Source of the DNA: Acidobacteriota bacterium
GTDB taxonomy: Bacteria; Acidobacteriota; UBA890; WLXD01
Assembly: GCA_022571615.1 (NCBI GenBank)
Contig: JACZXM010000190.1
Coordinates: 1-6,352 of the forward strand
DNA length: 6,352 bases
Reading direction: 5' to 3'
Part shown: piece by piece, positions 1 to 6,352 of the stretch
How positions within the stretch are numbered: position 1 is the first letter of the stretch
Layout: each line of letters opens with the position of its first letter
Notes under the pieces: generated by a model
What the model was told of the DNA's origin: nothing
The model's input: the letters and a program-made list of their open reading frames with translations, nothing else
The model's database searches: none
Position numbers and translations under genes: made by a program

Positions 1-679
1 CCGCCACGGCGGCGCGCGCCAACACGGCGACGAATTCCCGCTGGCCGCCGCTGGTCCCGCCCCGTCCGCCGGGCTGCTGCACCGAATGGGTGGCGTCGAA
101 CACCACCGGGCAGCCGGTCTCGGCCAGGATGGGCAGCGCCCGGAAGTCCGAGACCAGGGTGTTATAGCCGAAGCTCGTGCCGCGCTCGCAAACCATGACG
201 TTGGGGTTGCCGGCGGCCTCGGCCTTGGCCACCACGTTGGCCATGTCCCAGGGCGCCAGAAACTGCCCCTTCTTGAGATTGAGCGGCTTGCCGGTCTTCG
301 CTGCGGCCACGACCAGATCGGTCTGCCGGCACAAGAACGCCGGGATCTGAAGCACGTCGACGGCATCGGCCGCGGCGGAGACCTGCGAAACGGCGTGCAC
401 GTCGGTGAGCACCGGCACGCCGATTTGCTCACGTACCTGCGCCAAGATCTCCAGGCCCTCATCCGGTCCCGGGCCGCGGTACGACTCCAGCGAGGTCCGG
501 TTCGCCTTGTCGTAGGAAGCCTTGAACAGGAAGCCGACTCCGGCAGCGCGGGTGATCGCCGCCAACGCCTCTGCCATGAACAGGCAATGGTCGCGCTCCT
601 CGATCACGCAGGGGCCGGCGATCAAACCCAGATTGCCGTCGCCGAACACGACCTGCCCGCCGATGCTTACCTGGCCCAT
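1..679 (-). CDS. kdsA: 3-deoxy-8-phosphooctulonate synthase (Kdo-8-P synthase), 3' end cut by window
   Basis: KdsA condenses phosphoenolpyruvate with arabinose-5-phosphate to give Kdo-8-phosphate, the committed cytoplasmic step toward the Kdo of LPS. I translated the minus strand directly; it is open from the ATG at 677-679 to the window edge, giving 226 codons of a usual ~280, so about 50 C-terminal residues are missing. Family blocks visible are IAGPCVIE (residues 20-27), [17 protein letters not shown], the [12 protein letters not shown] block, [10 protein letters not shown] and [12 protein letters not shown]. Cys24 and His198 are spaced 174 residues apart, as are metal ligands Cys11 and His185 of the Aquifex enzyme, so this is the metal-dependent class; E. 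coli has Asn at the Cys position. The other two expected ligands (Glu, Asp) would lie beyond the window. The start is preceded by GGTGAG and lies 30 bases after the pyrG stop, so it is probably the third gene of the operon. Confidence 0.96.
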   Translation of the reverse strand, partial: MGQVSIGGQVVFGDGNLGLIAGPCVIEERDHCLFMAEALAAITRAAGVGFLFKASYDKANRTSLESYRGPGPDEGLEILAQVREQIGVPVLTDVHAVSQVSAAADAVDVLQIPAFLCRQTDLVVAAAKTGKPLNLKKGQFLAPWDMANVVAKAEAAGNPNVMVCERGTSFGYNTLVSDFRALPILAETGCPVVFDATHSVQQPGGRGGTSGGQREFVAVLARAAVA

Positions 680-709
680 TCGCTCACCGCCCCTGTTGTA
701 CGAATCCGA

Positions 710-2413
<1,704 letters not shown>

Positions 2414-2425
2414 CTACCGCCCGCG

Positions 2426-3223
2426 TCAGCCTTCTGCGCTTCGACCCGTATCCACATAACGACGAACCCGCTCAAGATCCTCCGGAGTATCGACCCCGGG
2501 CACGCTGTCGGCAATCGGAAAAGTGTAGACCGACTCCCCTGCTTCGAGGATGCGTAGCTGCTCGAGGCCTTCCAGCCGCTCCAGCGGCGACGGAGCGATT
2601 CTAGCCCACCTGGCCAACGCGGTCCTTCGATAAATGTAGACACCAACGTGCAGCCAGTAGGCATCGGTCAAGCGCGGGCGGGGATCGACTCGAATCTCCG
2701 CCCTTCCCCGTGGGTTATCTCTCGCCCGCCAGCTGTCGCGCGGGAACGGAATCGGAGCACGACTGAAGTAGAGTGCGCGCCCGGATCGATCGATCACCAC
2801 CTTCACCACGTTCGGGTCAAAGAGATCGGCGACCTCCTCGAGCGGAGCACGCAGAGTTCCGAACGATGCTCCCGAGTCGATGAACTGCCGCAGCGCGCCC
2901 CCCAGCGCGATCGGGTCCAAGAGCGGCTCGTCCCCCTGGACGTTGAGCACTACGTCGGTCTCGAGACCGGCGGCGACGTACGCCACCCGATCGGTTCCCG
3001 AGGCCAGGTCGGCGGGCGTCATGATCGCCTCGGCACCCGCCTGCCGAGCAGCCTCGGCGATACGCTCGTCGTCGGTGGCAACAATTACGCGCTCCACGCC
3101 TTCGATCTGCTGGCAGCGCTCGGCCACGTGCCAAATCAGCGGCTTTCCGGCAAGGGACGCAAGCGCCTTGCCCGGAAACCGGACCGAGTGAAACCGCGCC
3201 GGAATGATGGCGATGCAGCCCAT
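2426..3223 (-). CDS. kdsB: 3-deoxy-manno-octulosonate cytidylyltransferase (CMP-Kdo synthetase)
   Basis: KdsB couples Kdo to CMP from CTP, making the short-lived activated sugar used by the Kdo transferase WaaA; it is cytoplasmic. The 265-residue product is slightly longer than the ~248 of E. coli and carries the whole family signature: IIPARFHSVRFPGKAL (6-21), VATDDERI (48-55), SGTDR (75-79), NVQGDEPLL (94-102), FDPNVVKVV, YFSRAPIPFPRD, LHVGVYIYRR, SPLERLEGLEQLRILEAG and PGVDTPEDLERV. Asp98 and Asp245 match the two magnesium-binding aspartates of the family. The ATG at 3221-3223 follows a good purine-rich ribosome site (GAGGGCAGG), and the start matches the family N-terminus. It is the first gene of the kdsB-pyrG-kdsA group. 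Its upstream region is a 125-base gap filled largely by repeat copy A, so any promoter of its own would lie in or beside that repeat; I could not pick one out. Confidence 0.97.
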   Translation of the reverse strand: MGCIAIIPARFHSVRFPGKALASLAGKPLIWHVAERCQQIEGVERVIVATDDERIAEAARQAGAEAIMTPADLASGTDRVAYVAAGLETDVVLNVQGDEPLLDPIALGGALRQFIDSGASFGTLRAPLEEVADLFDPNVVKVVIDRSGRALYFSRAPIPFPRDSWRARDNPRGRAEIRVDPRPRLTDAYWLHVGVYIYRRTALARWARIAPSPLERLEGLEQLRILEAGESVYTFPIADSVPGVDTPEDLERVRRYVDTGRSAEG

Positions 3224-3276
3224 TGCCTGCCCTCTCGTCGTCGCTCCTTGCCCACACGCCTAATTCCCGCTTGCCA

Positions 3277-3333
3277 GACCCACCACACTTCTACCACGGC
3301 CTCCTAATCGACGATGGCCCCGAAGGTACCACC
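3277..3333. repeat. Repeat copy A: two half-units in opposite orientation
   Basis: Positions 3277-3307 (plus strand) match the right arm of the family at 26 of 31 bases compared with the minus-strand reading of copy D, including CACACTTC and ACCACGGCCT. Positions 3312-3333, read on the minus strand, match the left arm of copy B (GGTGGTACC-TTCGGGGCCATCG against GGCGGTACCCTTCGGGCCATCA). The two arms therefore face each other instead of following in series, as if two copies overlapped or one was inverted internally. A further stretch, GCTCCTTG near 3243-3250, also occurs on the minus strand of copy D, so the relic may extend left to about 3235. It fills most of the 125-base gap between the lipid kinase stop and the kdsB start. 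Aligned by eye only. Confidence 0.6.
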
Positions 3334-3348
3334 CGACCTGAGTTCGCC

Positions 3349-4281
3349 TCAATCCGCCCGTGGCCCCCGAACTGGCGCGAGCACCTTCAGCGCGCCGGGC
3401 AGGACCGAGATACGCGCCGGCAACCTGCCCGGGATCTCGCCATCGACCTCAACCTCAACGTGCTCGCCGGTGATCTCGAAGCTGCGGCCCCGCAGCAGAT
3501 GGACGGCCGGGTGCCGAGCTCCCGCGCCGCGCATCAATCTTCGCAGCTGTAACAATGCTTCCAGCACCGGAAGCGGTTCGATCCAGGCCACGTCGAGAGT
3601 TCCGCTGCCAAGATCGGCCTGTGGGCACGGCCGCAGCCCACCGCCGAAGTAGGCCCCGTTGCACACCGACAGATTCAGCGCTGCCCCTCGTCTGACCAGC
3701 TGACCACCTTCGCTCAGCTCCAGGCTCACCGAGCCGCCGGACAGAATCCGGATCGCCGTCGCCGCAGCGTAGGATCTGCGTCCCAGCCTCGAGAGCCAGC
3801 GCGATCGCCGCACGTCAGCCAACACGGCCGAAGCCAGACCCACGTTGACGGCGTTGAGAAAGAGCCTCCGTACCTTCTCGCCACCGTCCGCTATGACCTC
3901 GATGGACCCGATGTCGACCTGCCGGGTCACGGCATCGGGAAGCTTTTCGGCGACGGTGCGGGCGCTGGTAAAATCGAGGGATCGGGCAAAGTCACAGCCG
4001 CTGCCGATGGGAAGGTAACCGAATCCGGGCGCGTCCGGGATTCCGTCCCGCAGCAAACCGTTCACCACCTCTGCAGCGGTGCCATCGCCGCCCGCTGCGA
4101 TAACCCACCGCGCTCCCGCGGCCCGAGCACGCGCGGCAAGTCGGGCCCCGTCGCCCGGTCCCGCGGTCCAGACGATCTCCGTCGCCCAGGGCCATCGCCC
4201 CACGATCTTCGACAGACGGTTCATTCTCTCGCGTCCGTGACCGCCGCCGGCCACCGGATTACAAATAACAACAGCTTGCAT
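3349..4281 (-). CDS. Diacylglycerol kinase catalytic-domain (YegS/DagK-type) lipid kinase
   Basis: A 310-residue soluble-looking protein of the DAGK-catalytic/LCB5 superfamily, whose members phosphorylate a lipid hydroxyl (diacylglycerol, phosphatidylglycerol, sphingoid base or similar) with ATP at the inner membrane face. Seen: N-terminal CNPVAGGG (7-14), the nucleotide-binding GGDGT (64-68) followed by E71 and N74, LPIGSGCDFAR (90-100), FLNAVNVGL, CNGAYFGGG, LGSGTLDV (224-231) and the C-terminal VDGE (279-282). Oddities: the usual G-T-G-N-D-F is GSGCDF here, with Cys96 for Asn, and the usual DG before LDV is SG. These look like subfamily differences, since all core glycines and acids remain. 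The ATG at 4279-4281 follows AGGAGA about 12 bases upstream, with an in-frame stop just above. The actual lipid substrate cannot be told from sequence. It lies upstream of kdsB on the same strand with a 125-base gap, so co-transcription is possible but not shown. Confidence 0.9.
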   Translation of the reverse strand: MQAVVICNPVAGGGHGRERMNRLSKIVGRWPWATEIVWTAGPGDGARLAARARAAGARWVIAAGGDGTAAEVVNGLLRDGIPDAPGFGYLPIGSGCDFARSLDFTSARTVAEKLPDAVTRQVDIGSIEVIADGGEKVRRLFLNAVNVGLASAVLADVRRSRWLSRLGRRSYAAATAIRILSGGSVSLELSEGGQLVRRGAALNLSVCNGAYFGGGLRPCPQADLGSGTLDVAWIEPLPVLEALLQLRRLMRGAGARHPAVHLLRGRSFEITGEHVEVEVDGEIPGRLPARISVLPGALKVLAPVRGPRAD

Positions 4282-4300
4282 CCTCGGCCCTGTCTCCTAT

Positions 4301-4353
4301 CTAGCAGGCGGCGGTACCCTTCGGGCCATCATACTTTCACCACGGCCTGCTAG
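4301..4353 (+). repeat. Repeat copy B: 53-base element with 9-base terminal inverted repeats
   Basis: The element starts with CTAGCAGGC (4301-4309) and ends with its exact reverse complement GCCTGCTAG (4345-4353). Between them lie a left arm (GGCGGTACCCTTCGGGCC) and a right arm (ATCATACTTTCACCACG). The last 16 bases, 4338-4353, are identical to the reverse complement of 6233-6248 in copy D. This is the cleanest copy in the window and looks like a REP- or MITE-like unit with no coding capacity. It lies 19 bases upstream of the lipid kinase start and 15 bases before the -35 box of the rightward promoter, so it could insulate or shape both. On the minus strand it contains TATGAT (4328-4333), a -10-like hexamer toward the kinase gene, but no matching -35 is visible. 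Confidence 0.72.
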
Positions 4354-4368
4354 CCCCGGCCCGAGTTC

Positions 4369-4397
4369 TTGACAGCCTTCCGACCCCGACCTATCGT
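4369..4397 (+). promoter_or_regulatory. Sigma70-type promoter for the CDP-alcohol phosphatidyltransferase
   Basis: A perfect -35 hexamer TTGACA (4369-4374) is followed by a 17-base spacer and TATCGT (4392-4397), which matches the -10 consensus at four of six positions including TA at the start and the final T. Start of transcription would be near 4404, leaving a leader of about 120 bases before the ATG at 4524. The direction fits the only plus-strand gene of the window. Predicted by eye from consensus. Confidence 0.5.
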
Positions 4398-4426
4398 AGC
4401 CGCGCCTTGGTGGTTTTGGATCATGG

Positions 4427-4485
4427 CACGCTGAGGTTGCTCCTCGATCGCGGTTCCTGCCCGCGATCGCCCCCGTCACGCTGAG
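4427..4485 (+). promoter_or_regulatory. Leader region: direct repeat CACGCTGAG flanking a 9-bp hairpin
   Basis: CACGCTGAG occurs at 4427-4435 and again at 4477-4485, start to start 50 bases apart. Between them lies a perfect 9-bp inverted repeat, CGATCGCGG (4445-4453) with CCGCGATCG (4461-4469), and a 7-base loop. All of it would be in the transcribed leader of the phosphatidyltransferase gene if the promoter at 4369-4397 is used. It could be an operator, an RNA structure, or chance in GC-rich DNA. There is no T-run after the stem, so it is not a normal intrinsic terminator, and it does not resemble a riboswitch class I recognise. Confidence 0.4.
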
Positions 4486-4523
4486 TACTCCAATCCACAG
4501 GCAGACATGCCGGTCACCAGCGC

Positions 4524-5129
4524 ATGATCAGCGAGGGAATCGGACGCGCGGGACTGGCCCTCAAGGCCGGCATCGCCGGAGCGGTCATCAAGCTCGGCAT
4601 CCCGCCCGACGTGCTGACGCTGTCGTCGTTGCTGCCGATGGTGATCGCTGCCTGGAATCTGGGGCAGGGCCGGCTGGTGGCAGCAGGACTGTGGATTGTT
4701 CTGGGTGGCGCGCTCGACCTGATCGACGGCGCCGTCGCCCGCGCCAGCGGCCAGACGTCTACTTTTGGCGGCATTCTCGATTCGGTCGTGGACCGGGCCT
4801 CCGACACGCTGATCTACGTCGGCGCCGTGTACTACTTCGATTCGATCGGCGCCCAGCTGTACGTCACCCTCAGCGCCGTGGCGCTCGGTGGCGCGCTGGC
4901 GGTATCCTACGCCCGCGCTCGCGTCGAGAACAGCATTCCGGAATGCCGAGTCGGGTTTACGGAACGCGGCGAGCGCATCGGTCTACTGCTGCTCGGGCTG
5001 TTCACCGGGCACCTGGCCCAGGCGGTCACGCTGCTGGCCTTTCTGTCCTGGCTGACGACGGTGCAGCGCTTACTGCATGCCCACCGGGTCATTGGAGAGC
5101 GCGAGCGCAAGGCCCGCCGCGCTCGGTAG
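4524..5129 (+). CDS. CDP-alcohol phosphatidyltransferase family membrane enzyme
   Basis: The 201-residue integral membrane protein transfers a phosphatidyl group (or related lipid phosphate) from a CDP-lipid to an alcohol acceptor, releasing CMP. The full family signature D-x2-DG-x2-AR-x8-G-x3-D-x3-D is present with Asp65, Asp68, Asp86 and Asp90; these bind the metals and act in catalysis. Several hydrophobic stretches surround it (about 31-46, 50-64, 95-105, 112-128, 152-180). SYARARVE (128-135) and FTERGER (145-151) resemble the region of inositol-phosphate-using members (archaetidylinositol-phosphate and phosphatidylinositol-phosphate synthases) more than PgsA or PssA, but the acceptor is uncertain. 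The N-terminal motif usually read as PN-x-LT is PDVLT here (Asp29). The C-terminus is a short basic tail. The ATG at 4524 is the first in-frame start after a TGA; its Shine-Dalgarno is poor. It is divergent from the lipid kinase and convergent with the radical SAM gene. Confidence 0.92.
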   Translation: MISEGIGRAGLALKAGIAGAVIKLGIPPDVLTLSSLLPMVIAAWNLGQGRLVAAGLWIVLGGALDLIDGAVARASGQTSTFGGILDSVVDRASDTLIYVGAVYYFDSIGAQLYVTLSAVALGGALAVSYARARVENSIPECRVGFTERGERIGLLLLGLFTGHLAQAVTLLAFLSWLTTVQRLLHAHRVIGERERKARRAR

Positions 5130-5141
5130 CGGTTGCTCGAT

Positions 5142-5184
5142 GGCGGTGTGCCCCTTCGGGCCAGCACTTTCTCCACGCTCTGTG
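5142..5184 (+). repeat. Repeat copy C: degraded unit between convergent genes
   Basis: GGCGGTGTGCCCCTTCGGGC (5142-5161) and CACTTTCTCCACG (5165-5177) follow the same order as the left and right arms of copy B, with a two-base insertion near GT and a two-base loss before ACTTTC. The right end (CTCTGTGA) has lost the CCTGCTAG terminus. It begins 12 bases after the phosphatidyltransferase stop. Same family as copies A, B and D by eye alignment. Confidence 0.55.
5146..5172 (+). terminator. Possible terminator hairpin inside repeat copy C
   Basis: GTGT (5146-5149) can pair with GCAC (5164-5167) with one G-U pair, and GCCC (5150-5153) with GGGC (5158-5161) around a CTTC loop, with a two-base bulge between. 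TTTCT (5168-5172) follows directly. Placed 17 bases after the phosphatidyltransferase stop, it could end that transcript, but the T-run is short and the stem is interrupted. Confidence 0.3.
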
Positions 5185-5191
5185 ACGGGCT

Positions 5192-5218
5192 ACGAAGCCG
5201 GGCAGACTGCCACTTCGT
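5192..5218. terminator. Hairpin between the convergent stops, possible bidirectional terminator
   Basis: ACGAAG (5192-5197) pairs with CTTCGT (5213-5218), and inside it GGCA (5201-5204) pairs with TGCC (5208-5211) around a GAC loop, giving ten base pairs with a 3-by-1 internal loop. It lies 7 bases beyond the radical SAM stop on the minus strand and 62 beyond the phosphatidyltransferase stop on the plus strand. No T-tract follows on either strand, so a terminator role is inferred mainly from position. Confidence 0.33.
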
Positions 5219-5225
5219 CGGATGT

Positions 5226-6200
5226 TCAACTCCCACGCGCAGCCTGGGCACGACGCTGATCGAGTGCCGAGACGCGCCTCACGCAACCGATGGTGCAACG
5301 CGGCGCGCAGTCCTTGGAGGTGTGGAATTCGCGCTCGATATCCGCTCGGGTGTACTCGAGCAGTGGGATCCCCGGTTCCCCACGGCGCTGGCTACAATAC
5401 GAGACGACTCCGGACTCGCCGATGTACAGGTATCGTCCGCCGGCGCGACATTTCCACTCCGCGTATCCATCACGGAGCATCTGCTGCTCCCAGCCCTGAC
5501 CGACGCGGTGGAACAGGCTACGGTTCACCTTGCCGTGCATCTCCTCGTAGAACGCCGCCATCCCACCCCGGCGCGGGCTGCCATCGAGCTGCCCCTCGTG
5601 GTCGTGCAGCAATCCGATGGTCATGTAGAAACCCATAGCGCGAACTTCCTCGACCACGTGGCGCGTCTCCTCCAAGGGACAGGAGCCCAGGACCGCGTTG
5701 ACGTTGACCCCGAATCGGGCGTGATCGCGCAGCAACTCGAGCCGCGATCTGAGACGTGACCAGGACTTCTGCGAGGTCTCGTTGGGCTCGAGGTTGTCGA
5801 TCGAGATCTGGAGCATCGTCAGGCCACTCTTGTTGAGCCGCTCGACCCAGCTGCGAGTCAGCGGATATCCGTTGGTGATCGTCGTGCATACGATCCCACG
5901 CCGGACGGCGTGGGCGATCACCTCGTCGAGCTGCGGCTGCAAGAGCGGCTCGCCGCCGGTAAGCGTGACCACGACCGTGCCCAAGGCGGCGAGATGGTCA
6001 AGGCGCTGGCACAAGATCTCGGTCGGGATCGGCGCAGAAGCGTGATCGAACTCGTTGCAATAGGCGCACGCCAGGTTGCACCGTCGCGTGGTGACCAGAT
6101 GCGCGAGGATCGGCACGTAGGGATCGCGTAACGCTTGCAACGATCGGCGCGTGCCTGCCCAAAACGGCTTGGGCAATAGCATCGGGCGTCTCCCGAGCAT
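5226..6200 (-). CDS. Radical SAM protein with cysteine-rich (SPASM/twitch-like) C-terminus
   Basis: A radical S-adenosylmethionine enzyme of unknown substrate. Numbering from the longest frame (GTG at 6212, 328 residues), the cluster-binding CNLACAYC is at 45-52 (Cys45, Cys49, Cys52), followed by GGEP (86-89), ITNG (112-115) and LQISID (134-139), the usual strands of the SAM-binding barrel. The C-terminal region has Cys255 (WKCRAGG), Cys273 (VSYCSQ) and a CAPRCTIGC block (Cys302, Cys306, Cys310), with YIGESGVVSYC resembling the hairpin before the auxiliary-cluster cysteines in SPASM/twitch enzymes. A second iron-sulfur cluster is therefore likely but not proven. The ATG at 6200 was chosen over the GTG because GGGGTG lies 9 bases upstream; this gives 324 residues. 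A third start at 6182 is possible. No peptide substrate gene is seen nearby. No signal peptide is visible, so it is presumably cytoplasmic. Its upstream region is repeat copy D. Confidence 0.88.
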   Translation of the reverse strand: MLGRRPMLLPKPFWAGTRRSLQALRDPYVPILAHLVTTRRCNLACAYCNEFDHASAPIPTEILCQRLDHLAALGTVVVTLTGGEPLLQPQLDEVIAHAVRRGIVCTTITNGYPLTRSWVERLNKSGLTMLQISIDNLEPNETSQKSWSRLRSRLELLRDHARFGVNVNAVLGSCPLEETRHVVEEVRAMGFYMTIGLLHDHEGQLDGSPRRGGMAAFYEEMHGKVNRSLFHRVGQGWEQQMLRDGYAEWKCRAGGRYLYIGESGVVSYCSQRRGEPGIPLLEYTRADIEREFHTSKDCAPRCTIGCVRRVSALDQRRAQAARGS

Positions 6201-6232
6201 GCGCGATAGCACCCCGTTGAGAAATGCAGACT

Positions 6233-6352
6233 CTAGCAGGCCGTGGTGGAAGTGTGATGGGCCTGGTTACACCGCCAAGGGTGCAGATGCAAGGCGCCGC
6301 GACGTTGGCGATGCCCACGCGCATCGTCAAGGAGCGGCAACGCAGCAGATGC
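6233..6352 (-). repeat. Repeat copy D: longer element running off the right edge
   Basis: Read on the minus strand the element ends in CACCACGGCCTGCTAG (6248 to 6233), identical to the end of copy B, with CCCATCACACTTC and GGCGGTGT upstream of it. Beyond that it continues for at least another 75 bases that the other copies lack or have lost: GCAGATGC occurs at 6283-6290 and again at 6345-6352, and between them GGCGATGC (6307-6314) pairs with GCATCGTC (6321-6328, one G-U) around a 6-base loop. It looks like the longer parent form of the family, with the outer end outside the window. It lies directly upstream of the radical SAM gene, so that gene's promoter must be within or beyond it. No gene is visible in this stretch. 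Confidence 0.6.

Noticed and set aside
2648..3307. 219-codon open frame on the plus strand
   Set aside because: Antisense to kdsB and ending in repeat copy A; no recognisable domain.
4297..4479. 60-codon open frame on the minus strand in the divergent gap
   Set aside because: It spans the promoter, leader hairpin and repeat copy B, with low-complexity Arg/Gly/Pro-rich product; better explained as non-coding.
4507..4527. Six-codon frame overlapping the phosphatidyltransferase start as ATGA
   Set aside because: Too short to call a gene and no Shine-Dalgarno is seen before it. Mentioned only as a possible coupling signal.
5133..5759. 208-codon open frame on the plus strand starting just after the phosphatidyltransferase
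   Set aside because: It begins in repeat copy C and then runs antisense to the radical SAM gene, whose cysteine motifs are clear. No ribosome site or family resemblance.
5998..6330. 110-codon open frame on the minus strand at the right edge
   Set aside because: It starts in the hairpin of repeat copy D and overlaps the N-terminal part of the radical SAM gene in another frame; no motif.
3277..6352. Repeats considered as a CRISPR array
   Set aside because: The copies are about 1 kb apart, differ in orientation and length, and are not separated by uniform spacers; no cas gene is present.

Overview
The window is a high-GC, ordinary-looking chromosomal stretch of a Gram-negative bacterium. It carries the genes that make and activate Kdo, the sugar that joins lipid A to the rest of lipopolysaccharide, so the host has an LPS outer membrane. 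The order kdsB-pyrG-kdsA on one strand, a metal-type KdsA, and many small intergenic repeats fit a deltaproteobacteria-like lineage (Desulfobacterota, Myxococcota or Binatota in the broad sense). That placement is an inference from gene order and style, not a measured result.

Layout. Positions 1-3223, minus strand: kdsB, pyrG and kdsA (3' end cut off by the window edge) form a tight operon with gaps of 45 and 30 bases. Upstream on the same strand, after a 125-base gap, is a diacylglycerol-kinase/YegS-type lipid kinase (3349-4281). A 242-base divergent intergenic region follows; it holds a 53-base inverted-repeat element, a good sigma70-type promoter pointing right, and a leader with a perfect 9-bp hairpin. 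A CDP-alcohol phosphatidyltransferase (4524-5129, plus strand) is next. It converges on a radical SAM protein with a cysteine-rich C-terminus (5226-6200, minus strand). The last 140 bases hold a larger repeat that runs off the window.

How the genes work together. KdsA makes Kdo-8-phosphate and KdsB activates Kdo with CTP supplied by PyrG. The lipid kinase and the CDP-alcohol phosphatidyltransferase are both phospholipid-type enzymes, one making a phosphorylated lipid and the other using a CDP-lipid, so the block has an envelope-lipid theme. The role of the radical SAM protein is unknown.

The most notable non-coding signal is a short repeat family. Recognisable copies or fragments lie in all four of the larger intergenic gaps (A 3277-3333, B 4301-4353, C 5142-5184, D 6233-6352). 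They share a 3' arm ending in CACCACGGCCTGCTAG and, in several copies, a 5' arm containing CTTCGGGCC. No CRISPR array, tRNA, rRNA or transposase gene was seen. No new defence or mobile system was recognised.
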